Shown in pieces: positions 45,386-54,548 of a stretch of 64,000 nt of DNA. Below the pieces are notes generated by a model. It was not told the origin of the DNA and did no database searches. It saw only the letters and a program-made list of their open reading frames with translations. Source of the DNA: Aliivibrio salmonicida LFI1238 (GTDB lineage Bacteria; Pseudomonadota; Gammaproteobacteria; Enterobacterales; Vibrionaceae). The translations under genes were made by a program, and so were the position numbers. The first letter of the stretch is position 1. Each line of letters opens with the position of its first letter. The stretch lies in the NCBI RefSeq assembly GCF_000196495.1, contig NC_011312.1:2666001-2730000 (forward strand). Direction: 5' to 3'.

Positions 45386-46363
45386 TTACTTCTCCTTAAC
45401 GTTGACGTCTGAAGAATCAAATACGACAGAGTTGGCAATACGCTTTGCTGTTACGGTAGGGATATCCCCAACAACACTAATTTCATATTCACCTTTGATA
45501 TAACTGTGCAGCGAACGACGGCCTTGTGTCACCAGTTGCTCTTTGTGACTTAGCTTATCCGCTTCAGAAATATAGACCGAAAAATTAAACAAGCCATCAG
45601 AAAACATTTTACTTTCTACTGAACGTTGATTCATAGATAAACGATAGCGATTAAAATTAATCTTTTTAAACCCTTGCGGTATCCAATTAACCGACCACAT
45701 TGCCGCTTCATTCGTTGCCGCTGGTATTTTTAGCACCTTAGGAAGCTCAACAGTCCCTAGGCGTTTTTTCATAAATTCAGTAATTTGATCGTTGACGGTG
45801 TACGAAACAACTCGATACTGCTCAATAATATCACCGTCTCGGCTAACAAGATCGGTTCTTAAAGGCAACTTACTTCTTTCATCGATCCAAACTACGTAGG
45901 AATAACGAGCGCCATCTTTTGAAACGATTCTAATCACTTGCGTTGGAGACCCAGCTTCTCTCGCTCTGCCCATAGAAATAAAATCGTAATACTGATTAAG
46001 CTCAGCCACATTTTTATGTAATAGCGGAATAATAGGCGCAACAATGGCTTCAGATTGAATTGAGAAAGGTTTACTTCCTTGTTCCAAATAACTGATTTCA
46101 TCATTACGGCGGATCACCTCTCGCATTGAACCACTTAAATAGACGAGGTGAGATAACGTCATATCTTTAGTATGAGAATGGCGGTACATGAAAGGTTCAA
46201 TACTGTTTTTCTTCACTAAAATGTAAGAAAGTTCGTAATTTAAACTATGGCTAGCCTCATCCATCTGATGCAACAAGGCCTCCGCAGAAGGTTTATCTTC
46301 TGCCGAGGCCATTATTGGAAAGATGCTGACCAAGGCAATTAGGCTGATCAGGATTCTTTTCAT
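45386..46363 (-). CDS. rseB: Periplasmic sigma-E regulator RseB
   Basis: A 325-residue periplasmic protein (E. coli 318) with an N-terminal signal peptide (KRILISLIALVSIFPIMASA, about 1-21), a LolA-like large domain and a small C-terminal domain. It binds RseA and shields it from DegS; lipopolysaccharide binding relieves this. It directly abuts rseA (adjacent stop/start) and precedes rseC by a few bases, all in the rpoE operon. Confidence 0.93.
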   Translation of the reverse strand: MKRILISLIALVSIFPIMASAEDKPSAEALLHQMDEASHSLNYELSYILVKKNSIEPFMYRHSHTKDMTLSHLVYLSGSMREVIRRNDEISYLEQGSKPFSIQSEAIVAPIIPLLHKNVAELNQYYDFISMGRAREAGSPTQVIRIVSKDGARYSYVVWIDERSKLPLRTDLVSRDGDIIEQYRVVSYTVNDQITEFMKKRLGTVELPKVLKIPAATNEAAMWSVNWIPQGFKKINFNRYRLSMNQRSVESKMFSDGLFNFSVYISEADKLSHKEQLVTQGRRSLHSYIKGEYEISVVGDIPTVTAKRIANSVVFDSSDVNVKEK

Positions 46364-46981
46364 TTATTCTGCCAACGTCGAATTTTGCTCTAACAGTTCT
46401 CTATCAACAGAACCATCATGTGCATTTAAACGAAGCTGTAATTCATAATCTTGCAGCATTGCATTAATACGTTTGCGTTGCTCCATGACATCGGCTTCAT
46501 TCGATGATTTAGGTACCAGAGAGTCTCGAGTTAAACTGACTGGCTCAGCTGAACCACTAAAAGGTATGGTATCAAGAACCTGTATATCACCGCTTGTTGG
46601 GATCCCGTTAGGATCGTCATTGTTGTATTGTTGTACACCAACAATAACCACTAATGAAAAACACGCCGCCATTGCTACTTGGCTAAATTGAGTTAACCAA
46701 CTTGGCATTGTTTTCTTTGCCTCTGAAGGCGTTGGTTGTGATGGAATAAACGCCGTCACATTATCATTCATTTGATGAGCGGCCTCATCTTCAAGAGCAA
46801 GAGCGACATTAGCAGCAATATTCCATTCTTTGCTACTTGGTGCGTCCCCTCTCATTACATCACCAATTAAGTGATAGTTTGCCCATGTTTCTGCATTGCT
46901 TGTTTCTGATAACGAAGCGATAAACGCATTGTCCATTTCTTCATTATCAATAAAAGCAGAAATTTTTGCTTTATCAGTCAT
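46364..46981 (-). CDS. rseA: Anti-sigma-E factor RseA
   Basis: A 205-residue single-pass inner-membrane protein (E. coli 216) that holds sigma-E inactive until cleaved by DegS then RseP. The N-terminal cytoplasmic sigma-binding domain includes KAKISAFIDNEEMDNAF and WANYHLIGDVMRG. One transmembrane helix lies at about 100-122 and the periplasmic tail ends with about 80 residues. The start is at ATG 46981 (MTDKAKIS); a longer frame overlaps rpoE but lacks support. It belongs to the rpoE-rseABC operon. Confidence 0.94.
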   Translation of the reverse strand: MTDKAKISAFIDNEEMDNAFIASLSETSNAETWANYHLIGDVMRGDAPSSKEWNIAANVALALEDEAAHQMNDNVTAFIPSQPTPSEAKKTMPSWLTQFSQVAMAACFSLVVIVGVQQYNNDDPNGIPTSGDIQVLDTIPFSGSAEPVSLTRDSLVPKSSNEADVMEQRKRINAMLQDYELQLRLNAHDGSVDRELLEQNSTLAE

Positions 46982-47010
46982 TGTCTTCACCGTTTGACCG
47001 TTGGAAATCA

Positions 47011-47589
47011 TTAACGCTGCATTAGCGGTTGAATTTTCTTCTCGACGACTTCACGAGCTCGGAAAATACGAGAACGAACCGTACCAACCGGACACTCCAT
47101 TATCGCAGCAATATCTTCATAACTTAGCCCTTCTAGCTCTCGTAATGTTATTGCTGTTTTTAAATCTTCAGGTAACGCATCGATCGTCGAAAATACAATT
47201 TGTCGTAACTCTTCAGACAACGATAAATTCTCAGGGTTCGTAATTTCTTTTAATGCACTCGCCCCTTCATAATATTCGGCATCTTCGGCATCAACATCAA
47301 ATGCTGGAGGCCTTCTTCCCTGAGCAACTAAATAATTTTTTGCTGTATTGACCGCTATCCGATAAAGCCAAGTATAAAACGCACTATCACCTCGGAACGT
47401 TGGTAACGCTCGGTAGGCCTTAATGAACGCTTCTTGAGCTACATCAGGAACATCACCACTATTTTTTACGTAACGAGCGACAAGATTACAGACTTTATTT
47501 TGGTACTTAATCACCAAATGATTAAAAGCTTGCTTGTCGCCTCTTTGAACTCGCTCAATCAATACCTGATCGGTTAACTGCTCACTCAT
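47011..47589 (-). CDS. rpoE: RNA polymerase sigma-E factor RpoE
   Basis: A 192-residue ECF sigma factor of E. coli length (191) that drives the envelope-stress response. Region 2 (VQRGDKQAFNHLVIKY, DVAQEAFIKAYRAL, FRGDSAFYTWLYRIAVNTAKN) and region 4 (LREL-EGLSYEDIAAIM and CPVGTVRSRIFRARE) are clear. The start is ATG 47589 (MSEQLTDQ); the frame extends to 47607. A sigma-E-type promoter lies about 100 bp upstream, implying autoregulation. rseA, rseB and rseC follow in the operon. Confidence 0.97.
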   Translation of the reverse strand: MSEQLTDQVLIERVQRGDKQAFNHLVIKYQNKVCNLVARYVKNSGDVPDVAQEAFIKAYRALPTFRGDSAFYTWLYRIAVNTAKNYLVAQGRRPPAFDVDAEDAEYYEGASALKEITNPENLSLSEELRQIVFSTIDALPEDLKTAITLRELEGLSYEDIAAIMECPVGTVRSRIFRAREVVEKKIQPLMQR

Positions 47590-47688
47590 TGGAGCGGGTA
47601 CTCCCATGTTATTATTCTTAAATGCGCATTAAGTTTATATAACGTAATAGCTTCAATCTGCTATACCACGATTAACTTGAGCACTATG

Positions 47689-47716
47689 TATGAGTTTCTA
47701 AATGTTAGAAAGTTCC
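47689..47716 (-). promoter_or_regulatory. Sigma-E-type promoter of rpoE
   Basis: On the minus strand GGAACTT (47716-47710), 16 bp spacer, TCATA (47693-47689). This matches the sigma-E consensus GGAACTT-N16-TCTGA in its whole -35 and in three of five -10 bases. It lies about 100 bp upstream of the rpoE ATG. Confidence 0.75.
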
Positions 47717-47910
47717 TTTATTATGACATTTTTTACACATTTAATATATTAAGAGCACCTAACTCCCTACCGATTCTTGGCTTCACAGCAATAAAATACG
47801 ATAACTTCCTCCTAATTTTATTCTTGATAATTAAGATTCCACTCAAAATGTGACGCAACCGGATAGATTCTGGTAAAATGCTCTGATAATCACAGGATAA
47901 TGATGAATAT

Positions 47911-49527
47911 ATGAACATAACCAATGAACACAGTTGTGACGTCTTAGTCATAGGTAGTGGTGCTGCTGGTCTTTCACTTGCACTTAGAGTCGCACCACAT
48001 GGAAAGGTGATCGTTTTAAGTAAGGGCCCACGTAATGAAGGGTCTACCTACTACGCTCAAGGTGGCATTGCTGCCGTATTTGATGAAAGTGATACTATAG
48101 AATCTCATGTCGATGACACCTTAATTGCAGGCGCTCATATTTGCGATAAAGACGTTGTTACCTTCATTGCAGAAAATGCTAAGCATTGTGTTCAATGGTT
48201 AATTGATGGCGGTGTTCCTTTTGATCATGATGATGAAAAAGAAACCGACATATCTCACCCGAGGTTCCATTTAACTCGAGAAGGTGGCCATAGTCATCGT
48301 CGCATTCTTCACGCGGCAGATGCAACGGGTAAAGCAATGCAAACGTCGTTGCAAGATAACGTCGTTAATCACCCTAACATTACAATTTTTGAACGTCATA
48401 ACGCATTAGATTTAATTACTGAAGACAAAATAGGCGGTGACATTGATAAAGTCGTCGGTGCTTATATTTGGAACCGTGACGCTGAACATGTCGAAACCGT
48501 TCGTGCCAAATTTGTGGTTATAGCCACTGGTGGTGCTTCTAAAGTTTATCAATATACGTCGAATCCTGACGTCTCTTCTGGTGATGGCATTGCAATGGCT
48601 TGGCGTGCGGGGTGCCGTGTCGCGAATTTAGAATTTAATCAATTTCATCCAACGTGCCTATTTCATCCAGATGCCCGTAATTTTTTAATGTCTGAAGCAT
48701 TACGTGGTGAAGGCGCTTACTTACGTCGTCCTGATGGATCTCGTTTCATGTTGGATTTCGATGAGCGTGCTGAACTCGCTCCTCGTGATGTAGTTGCCCG
48801 AGCTATCGATTTTGAAATGAAACGTTTAGGTGCAGATTGCATGTATTTAGACATTAGCCACAAGCCAGAAGATTTCATTCATCATCATTTCCCTACCATT
48901 AATGAAAAATTGCTTTCGTTTGGTATTGATATGACAAAAGAACCCATTCCTATCGTTCCAGCGGCACACTATACCTGTGGTGGCGTAATGGTTGATAAGC
49001 AGGGCCAAACAGACATTGATGGCTTGTTTGCTATCGGTGAAGTAAGTTATACCGGACTTCATGGTGCCAATCGCCTAGCATCTAATTCATTATTAGAATG
49101 TGTTGTTTATGCTTGGTCTGCCGCTGAATGCATAATTAAAGAAATGGATAAGCGAGAGCTTCCGCCATCATTGCCAGCATGGGATGAAAGCCAAGTTGAA
49201 TGTTCAGATGAAGAAGTCGTGATTCAACATAACTGGCATGAATTACGCTTGTTTATGTGGGATTACATGGGAATTGTACGTACCGACAAACGTTTAGAAC
49301 GAGCGCTTCGTCGCATCCAATTGCTAAAGCAAGAAACGCATGATTATTACAGTAACTTCCGAGTCTCTAATAACCTCATTGAATTACGTAACTTACTCGA
49401 TGTCTCTGAACTCATGATTCGTTGTGCTATGGAGCGAAAAGAAAGTTGTGGCTTACATTACACCCTTGATTATCCTGAAGCCTTAGAAGAATCAGGCCCA
49501 ACGATTTTAATACCAACGCGTGATTAA
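47911..49527 (+). CDS. nadB: L-aspartate oxidase NadB
   Basis: A 538-residue FAD flavoenzyme (E. coli 540) that oxidises L-aspartate to iminoaspartate, the first step of NAD synthesis. The N-terminal dinucleotide-binding fold is VLVIGSGAAGLSLALRVA. The succinate dehydrogenase-like core has STYYAQGGIAAVF, HPTCLFHP, LMSEALRGEGAYLRR, PAAHYTCGGV and GLHGANRLASNSLLE. It is divergent from rpoE, as in E. coli. No ribosome site is strong, but the ATG at 47911 fits the family N-terminus. A terminator follows. Confidence 0.96.
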   Translation: MNITNEHSCDVLVIGSGAAGLSLALRVAPHGKVIVLSKGPRNEGSTYYAQGGIAAVFDESDTIESHVDDTLIAGAHICDKDVVTFIAENAKHCVQWLIDGGVPFDHDDEKETDISHPRFHLTREGGHSHRRILHAADATGKAMQTSLQDNVVNHPNITIFERHNALDLITEDKIGGDIDKVVGAYIWNRDAEHVETVRAKFVVIATGGASKVYQYTSNPDVSSGDGIAMAWRAGCRVANLEFNQFHPTCLFHPDARNFLMSEALRGEGAYLRRPDGSRFMLDFDERAELAPRDVVARAIDFEMKRLGADCMYLDISHKPEDFIHHHFPTINEKLLSFGIDMTKEPIPIVPAAHYTCGGVMVDKQGQTDIDGLFAIGEVSYTGLHGANRLASNSLLECVVYAWSAAECIIKEMDKRELPPSLPAWDESQVECSDEEVVIQHNWHELRLFMWDYMGIVRTDKRLERALRRIQLLKQETHDYYSNFRVSNNLIELRNLLDVSELMIRCAMERKESCGLHYTLDYPEALEESGPTILIPTRD

Positions 49528-49549
49528 TATCTAAGTAAAACGATCAATA

Positions 49550-49587
49550 AAAGCCCTATATAGAATCTTATCTATGTAGGGCTTTTT
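49550..49587. terminator. Terminator after nadB
   Basis: AAAGCCCTA pairs with TAGGGCTTT around an AT-rich inner stem, with TTTTTAATTTT following on the plus strand and A-run on the other. It also suits the convergent cptA. Confidence 0.85.
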
Positions 49588-49626
49588 AATTTTATCGCAT
49601 TACTAAAAAATAGATTTACCAGATAA

Positions 49627-50025
49627 TTACCTGTGCCGCATCATGATAGATAGCTCATTAAAAAAAGAAGATCGACAACTGTCTTTTAATAAATACATCG
49701 TACGATGGTCATATAAGTTATGGCATTTAATAATGATTAACGACCGACTGACCCATAGAGAATGACTGACAATCCAATCTCGATCATCATCCGACTCTTT
49801 ATTAACAAAGTTATACATACCTTGTTGAGTAAGTAACGCATGGTAAGCCAATTTACTCTGTTGATAGAGGAAATAAAAAAGAAAAGGAATAAGAGGAAAA
49901 GGGATTATATTTAACAATAATACCGCCCACCCTATACAGAAAAAACTGCCATAAAGACAAAGATAGGCGATATATGAAAAGGTAAGGTTTACCCTAACGG
50001 AGTTTGCTGTGATTATGCGCAACAA
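49627..50025 (-). CDS. cptA: CptA/YgfX-family inner-membrane protein
   Basis: A 132-residue protein with two adjacent transmembrane helices (about residues 12-58) followed by a cytoplasmic beta-rich tail ending NELSIMMRHR. Size, topology and position directly downstream of sdhE, overlapping it by 32 bp, match E. coli YgfX/CptA, reported to act on MreB/FtsZ in a proposed toxin role paired with SdhE (CptB). Primary sequence is poorly conserved, so the call depends on synteny. The toxin-antitoxin function is disputed. Start is uncertain because no ribosome site decides it. Confidence 0.75.
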   Translation of the reverse strand: MLRIITANSVRVNLTFSYIAYLCLYGSFFCIGWAVLLLNIIPFPLIPFLFYFLYQQSKLAYHALLTQQGMYNFVNKESDDDRDWIVSHSLWVSRSLIIIKCHNLYDHRTMYLLKDSCRSSFFNELSIMMRHR

Positions 50026-50254
50026 TTTTATCTATCATAGAAGCATGAGCTAAATTATCACTGCGGCCATGTCCCATGATCCAAGTAAATAAATCTGGGT
50101 CATCACTTTCAAGTAAAGAAACGAAACCTTGTTGCTCAGCTTCTGTTAGTTCTTCAAAGCATTCATCAAAAAATGGCATGATAACCACATCTAATTCCAA
50201 CATGCCACGACGGCAAGCCCACTTAACTCGAGCTTTTTCTTCGACACTGTACAT
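49994..50254 (-). CDS. sdhE: FAD assembly factor SdhE
   Basis: An 86-residue small five-helix protein (E. coli SdhE/YgfY 88) that promotes covalent flavinylation of succinate dehydrogenase SdhA and fumarate reductase FrdA. The conserved RGMLE (RGxxE motif, residues 16-20) that is essential for function is present, as is DLFTWIMGH. The cptA gene overlaps its 3' end. It is divergent from ygfZ, another iron-sulfur/folate-related respiratory gene, as in E. coli. Confidence 0.94.
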   Translation of the reverse strand: MYSVEEKARVKWACRRGMLELDVVIMPFFDECFEELTEAEQQGFVSLLESDDPDLFTWIMGHGRSDNLAHASMIDKIVAHNHSKLR

Positions 50255-50432
50255 ACAGTTCCCTAACTAAAATAGAAATAACTGGTCTGATTTTATCAGT
50301 CAATCCCGATGACAACCATGATCAAAAGTAACAAGATGAAGAAGATGAGACATCAAACTGATGTTTCTTTTACTGACATTTAAAATCTAGGCATTTACTA
50401 TAAAGAGAATTACTCAACAAAATAAGAATTTA

Positions 50433-51389
50433 ATGATGAGCACATTGTTTCCAAAACTATCAATTAAAAAAGAAGACACATTACCTGCGCTTGCTATTTC
50501 AGAGCTTAATGATTGGGCTTTGATCACAATGATCGGTAATGATAAAAAGTCCTACCTTCAGGGACAAGTAACCGCTGATGTAGTAACTCTCCCACAGGAT
50601 GACATTACCTTTGGTGGCCATTGTGATGCAAAAGGTAAATTATGGAGTATTTTCCAACTGTTCAACCATAACGATGGTTATGCTTTATTTCAGCGAAGAA
50701 GTGCCATTGAAACAGAACTCACTGAAATAAAAAAATACTCTGTATTTTCTAAAGTTGATATCGCGGTTGGTGATGACGTTTTATTGGGGATTAGCGGTAA
50801 AAAGGCAACAGATTGGGTAAACAAACACACAACAACTGACGCGAATGTTCGTGCTTGCGAGCTTGGAACGTTTGCTAAAATAAGTGAAACTCAATGGTTA
50901 CTCGTCACCACACCAGAACACAAAAAAAATATAATAAACCAAGAAAGTAACACGGTGCTATGTGACGAATCATTATGGTCATTACACACAATTCAACATG
51001 GTTTACCTCAGCTAGATAATGCATTAAGTAACGCTCACATTCCACAAGCCATGAATTTACAAGCTGTCGGTGGTATCAGCTTTGCTAAAGGTTGCTACAC
51101 AGGACAAGAAACCGTTGCTCGAGCAAAATATCGAGGCATTAATAAACGAGCAATGTACCTATTATCAGGTCAATCCAATTCAATACCTGTCGCAGGTGAT
51201 GCAATTGAACGTAGTGTGGGTGAAAACTGGCGAAAAGGAGGCACTATCGTATCGGCTTACCGTTTTGAAGATGGTTATACGTTAGCACTTGCTATTTTAC
51301 CTAACGACCTAGAGGAAGGTACCCAGTTCAAACTCCAAGATTCAATTTGGAACAAAGGCAATCAACCTTACTCATTAGATGAAGAGTAA
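50433..51389 (+). CDS. ygfZ: tRNA-modifying / iron-sulfur repair protein YgfZ
   Basis: A 318-residue folate-binding protein (E. coli YgfZ 326) related to the glycine-cleavage T-protein. It assists repair or activity of certain [4Fe-4S] enzymes such as MiaB. The invariant motif KGCYTGQE with Cys221 is present, along with the folate-fold segment [10 protein letters not shown] near the N-terminus. The start at ATG 50433 (MMSTLF) could also be one codon later. It is transcribed divergently from sdhE. The following 460 bp gap includes a small-RNA candidate. Confidence 0.94.
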
Positions 51390-51571
51390 ATTAAATCACT
51401 CATACTTTGCGTTTCAATAATGAGTATTTAATACATAGTTACATTGCTACTTTGAAGTAACCTGCATAAATCAAGACACAAGAATGAATTGTTATTTATT
51501 TATTGTGAATAAGTAGCAATTTAATTGCAAGTTAGTTATCTTATCTGTGTTCTTTTATTACAAAAGAATAC

Positions 51572-51669
51572 ATAAATTGTTTAACTCCAAACAATTTATT
51601 CCAACGGCCTATAAATGTTGGAAATGCATCTGTGACTGTTTGCCCGAAAAACATTTCGGGCTTTTTTTT
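51572..51669 (+). ncRNA. Candidate trans-acting small RNA downstream of ygfZ
   Basis: Three stem-loops stand in a row with no ORF. Hairpin 1 has an 11-bp perfect stem (51572-51582 with 51589-51599) and loop AACTCC. Hairpin 2 is TTCCAAC/GTTGGAA (51599-51605 with 51617-51623). Hairpin 3 is a strong terminator (GCCCGAAA/TTTCGGGC plus eight T's). The closest gene stop is 180 bp upstream, too far for a simple ygfZ terminator. The exact 5' end and promoter are not clear. It could instead be a processed ygfZ 3' UTR RNA. Confidence 0.5.
51642..51669 (+). terminator. Strong Rho-independent terminator
   Basis: A perfect 8-bp stem GCCCGAAA-aaca-TTTCGGGC is followed by eight T's. It ends the small-RNA candidate or a long ygfZ transcript. 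Confidence 0.9.
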
Positions 51670-51850
51670 GACATTATTTTGTTAGCAGTTGTTAATTCTG
51701 AATATAGATCAAATTTCAATACATTAACTTGACCATTTTGCGCTTACCATCACCATATTCTAACTCTGTAATACTCATGTCATCTTTACTGTCTTATAAT
51801 TTAGGCCTAGCACGAGATTTAATTAGTATTAATCACCTAAGGATAACGTG

Positions 51851-52054
51851 ATGCGATTTTTTAAGCACTATGCACCAAGCATGATTGCTAAACATATTAG
51901 TCGACTATTTAACGGACGGATTCATATTCATGGCATTGGCGAATTTAGATTTGAAGAGGGCCGCTTGATTGTCCCAACTCAAGCAGAGCGTGTGCATTAT
52001 CGTATGATAAAAGAAATAAATGTTGAGGTTAATCGCTTGAGAATGGCCTATTAA
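51851..52054 (+). CDS. Small hypothetical protein (67 aa)
   Basis: A 67-residue basic protein with no family I recognise. The ATG at 51851 follows AAGGATAA at ideal spacing, and an in-frame GTG just before it is a poor alternative. It includes IHIHGIGEFRFEEGRLIVP, a likely beta-hairpin, and a helical C-terminus (YRMIKEINVEVNRLRMA). Codon use resembles neighbouring genes, and a bidirectional terminator follows. These signs favour a real gene. It is monocistronic, between the small-RNA candidate and ubiI. No function is assigned. Confidence 0.65.
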   Translation: MRFFKHYAPSMIAKHISRLFNGRIHIHGIGEFRFEEGRLIVPTQAERVHYRMIKEINVEVNRLRMAY

Positions 52055-52094
52055 TACAGAATCATTAAACGTAAAAAATCAAGAATTGAACACT

Positions 52095-52124
52095 AAAAAA
52101 GGTAGCCATGAGCTACCTTTTTAC
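52095..52124. terminator. Bidirectional terminator between the 67-aa gene and ubiI
   Basis: AAAAAGGTAGC-catga-GCTACCTTTTT is a perfect 11-bp stem with A-run and T-run, serving two convergent genes. Confidence 0.88.
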
Positions 52125-52140
52125 TGTCTACTTAATGGGA

Positions 52141-53346
52141 TTATTTTGCTATTTTTGGTAAATGCCCCGATAATCCTAATGCTCTTTTTAAACATTCATC
52201 TTTTACTGGTGTAAGTTCATTCGTTAATGACATACCAATACCTCTAACCAGTTTTTTTAGTGGATTAGAGCCTGAGAATAACTCTTTAAAACCTTGCATA
52301 GACGCTATCATTTGAGCAGCTTCCGTTTTTCTCCATCGCTCAAAACTCCGTAAATTGGTTTTTAAACCAATATCTTTGTTCTCTTGTTGCAACGTCATAA
52401 TCGTTTCAGCTAATGCCGCTGCATCTGCTAATCCTAAATTGACACCTTGCCCTGCGAGTGGGTGAATCGTATGAGCGGCATCTCCGACTAATACAGCACG
52501 CTCTCGGACAAAGTCTTTTGCATAGCGCATTTTTAATGGAAAAGCTTGTCGCTCTCCTTCAACCTTGCAAAGCCCCAATTGATTATCAAACGCCGCCGTT
52601 AATTGCTTATTAAACTCATCGCTAGGCATTGATACTAAATTTTCAGCATGTAATGGATCAAGTGACCATACAATAGAGCTTAGATTGGGCTCACTTAACG
52701 GAAGGAAAGCAAGTGGGCCTTCAGATCTAAAAATTTGACGAGCTGCTTTATGGTGATCATCAACAGTTCGAACATTGGCTACCAGTGCACTGTGTCCATA
52801 ATCCCAATGTGTAAGAGGAATATCTAATTGATTACGTAACCATGAATTAGCCCCATCAGCACCAACAACCAACTTAGCCGTTATTCCTTTGCCTGATTCT
52901 AAATTAATCCATGCTTCACTTTCGCCAAACATAATACTCGCACAACGCTCAGGAGCGAATAACGTTACGTTATCTTGTTTCGTTATTTTATCGAGTAAAG
53001 AAAGTTGAATAACTCGGTTCTCAATAATATGGCCTAAATCTTGTTGGGCGATTTGTGTTGCATCAAAATCAATATGCGCAAAGCTGTCTTGTTCCCATAC
53101 TTTCATTGAAGTATAAGCCGCCGCTCGTCTTGAGATAATGCCTTCCCAAGCACCAACATTCGTTAAAATATTTTCACTTGCACGACTAATCGCTGAAACA
53201 CGAACATCAGGTAAAGCAGTTAATTCCGCATCAGGTAAGTGACTTTCTATAATTGCGATTCTTAAACCGCTTTTTTCTAGAGCAGCAGCAACAGTCAAGC
53301 CAACCATGCCCCCCCCAATAATCGCAATATCTACACTTTGCATCAT
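52141..53346 (-). CDS. ubiI: 2-octaprenylphenol hydroxylase UbiI (VisC)
   Basis: A 401-residue FAD monooxygenase (E. coli 400) that carries out the C5 hydroxylation of the ubiquinone ring. It has the N-terminal GxGxxG fold DIAIIGGGMVGLTVAAAL, the DG motif LVVGADGANSWLRN and the C-terminal GDAAHTIHPLAGQGVNLGLADA. Compared with its neighbour, the similarity to VisC is full-length (LFSGSNPLKKLVR). It lies 2 bp after ubiH, so the two are co-translated. Confidence 0.95.
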   Translation of the reverse strand: MMQSVDIAIIGGGMVGLTVAAALEKSGLRIAIIESHLPDAELTALPDVRVSAISRASENILTNVGAWEGIISRRAAAYTSMKVWEQDSFAHIDFDATQIAQQDLGHIIENRVIQLSLLDKITKQDNVTLFAPERCASIMFGESEAWINLESGKGITAKLVVGADGANSWLRNQLDIPLTHWDYGHSALVANVRTVDDHHKAARQIFRSEGPLAFLPLSEPNLSSIVWSLDPLHAENLVSMPSDEFNKQLTAAFDNQLGLCKVEGERQAFPLKMRYAKDFVRERAVLVGDAAHTIHPLAGQGVNLGLADAAALAETIMTLQQENKDIGLKTNLRSFERWRKTEAAQMIASMQGFKELFSGSNPLKKLVRGIGMSLTNELTPVKDECLKRALGLSGHLPKIAK

Positions 53347-53348
53347 AA

Positions 53349-54548
53349 TTATCTATTCACTCGACCCATTGCACGTAATGTTAGGGGTTTTAAAAAAGAA
53401 CGGAAAATATCAACCGCGTATAAGCTCATATTTCTTCCTACTACCATAGGAAAAACATTATTCGCAAAAATAGAGATTAAACCCGCTGTCATTGTTATGG
53501 TTTGTTTTTGATCTGATTGACGTCGTTGCTGATAACGAGAAAGAACAGAATAATCACCGACATCAACATTATCTCTAAAAGCATCAGAAATACATTCAGC
53601 CAACGAAAAAACATCTCGAATACCCAAATTAAACCCTTGCCCTGCAATAGGATGCAATGTTTGAGCTGCATTACCAATAGCCGCAAAACGGTGTGACACG
53701 TGCTGAGTTTGATGACGTAACCACAATGGATAATGCGCTCGTTTTCCTGCTTTTTTCATTACCCCTAAACGCCAGCCAAACGCGATCTGTAAGTGTGCTA
53801 AAAAAGCCTTATCATCAAAAGACGAAATACGTTCTGCTTCTTCTGGGCTTACACACCATACCAGTGAACTACGCCCTTGAGACATTGGAAGTAAGGCGAG
53901 TGGCCCATTCTCAGTAAAACGTTCAAATGCCTTACCTTGTGGGTGGCACTCTGTTGTTACATTCGCAATAATGGCTACTTGCTCAAAATTATACTCTTGA
54001 GCTTCAATCTGCATACTCTTACACGTTTGAGACTCTGCACCATCAGCCGCAACCACTAATGACGTTGAAATAGCATCTCCGTTTGATAAGTGAATTATCG
54101 ATGACGCTAATAAACGTTCAATATTAACCACAGTGACTGGACAAATAAAATTAATGTTATCGGTCGCTAACAGTTTTTGATGATAAAAACGGCCAACGTC
54201 GGCTAACTCAACAACGTAACCTAAGCTGTCAATATTAAGCTCTGCAGAAGTAAGCTCTGTTATCCCTGCATGATGACGATCTGACACATGAATATGATAA
54301 ATAGGCGTCGCTACTGGTTCTATTTCAGACCATAACGACACATCTTTCAATAATTGAGTGGTTCCGCTCGACAGTGCAATACTACGAGAATCATACCCAG
54401 GATGCTTATATATATTGGGTTCAAAAGCCTCTATAACGGCAATAGATAATGCACCTTTGGTCATTTGTTGTAGTGCCAACGCTAGAGTAGCTCCAGCCAT
54501 TGCTCCACCAACAATAACAACATCATAATGTGTCATATCTTCACTCAT
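53349..54548 (-). CDS. ubiH: 2-octaprenyl-6-methoxyphenol hydroxylase UbiH
   Basis: A 399-residue FAD monooxygenase (E. coli 392) that hydroxylates C1 of the ubiquinone precursor. Motifs are YDVVIVGGAMAGATLALAL near the N-terminus, LVVAADGAESQTC in the middle and GNAAQTLHPIAGQGFNLG near residue 300. It overlaps the ygfB stop by one base (TAATG) and precedes ubiI by 2 bp. In E. coli pepP lies between ygfB and ubiH; here it does not. Confidence 0.95.
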   Translation of the reverse strand: MSEDMTHYDVVIVGGAMAGATLALALQQMTKGALSIAVIEAFEPNIYKHPGYDSRSIALSSGTTQLLKDVSLWSEIEPVATPIYHIHVSDRHHAGITELTSAELNIDSLGYVVELADVGRFYHQKLLATDNINFICPVTVVNIERLLASSIIHLSNGDAISTSLVVAADGAESQTCKSMQIEAQEYNFEQVAIIANVTTECHPQGKAFERFTENGPLALLPMSQGRSSLVWCVSPEEAERISSFDDKAFLAHLQIAFGWRLGVMKKAGKRAHYPLWLRHQTQHVSHRFAAIGNAAQTLHPIAGQGFNLGIRDVFSLAECISDAFRDNVDVGDYSVLSRYQQRRQSDQKQTITMTAGLISIFANNVFPMVVGRNMSLYAVDIFRSFLKPLTLRAMGRVNR

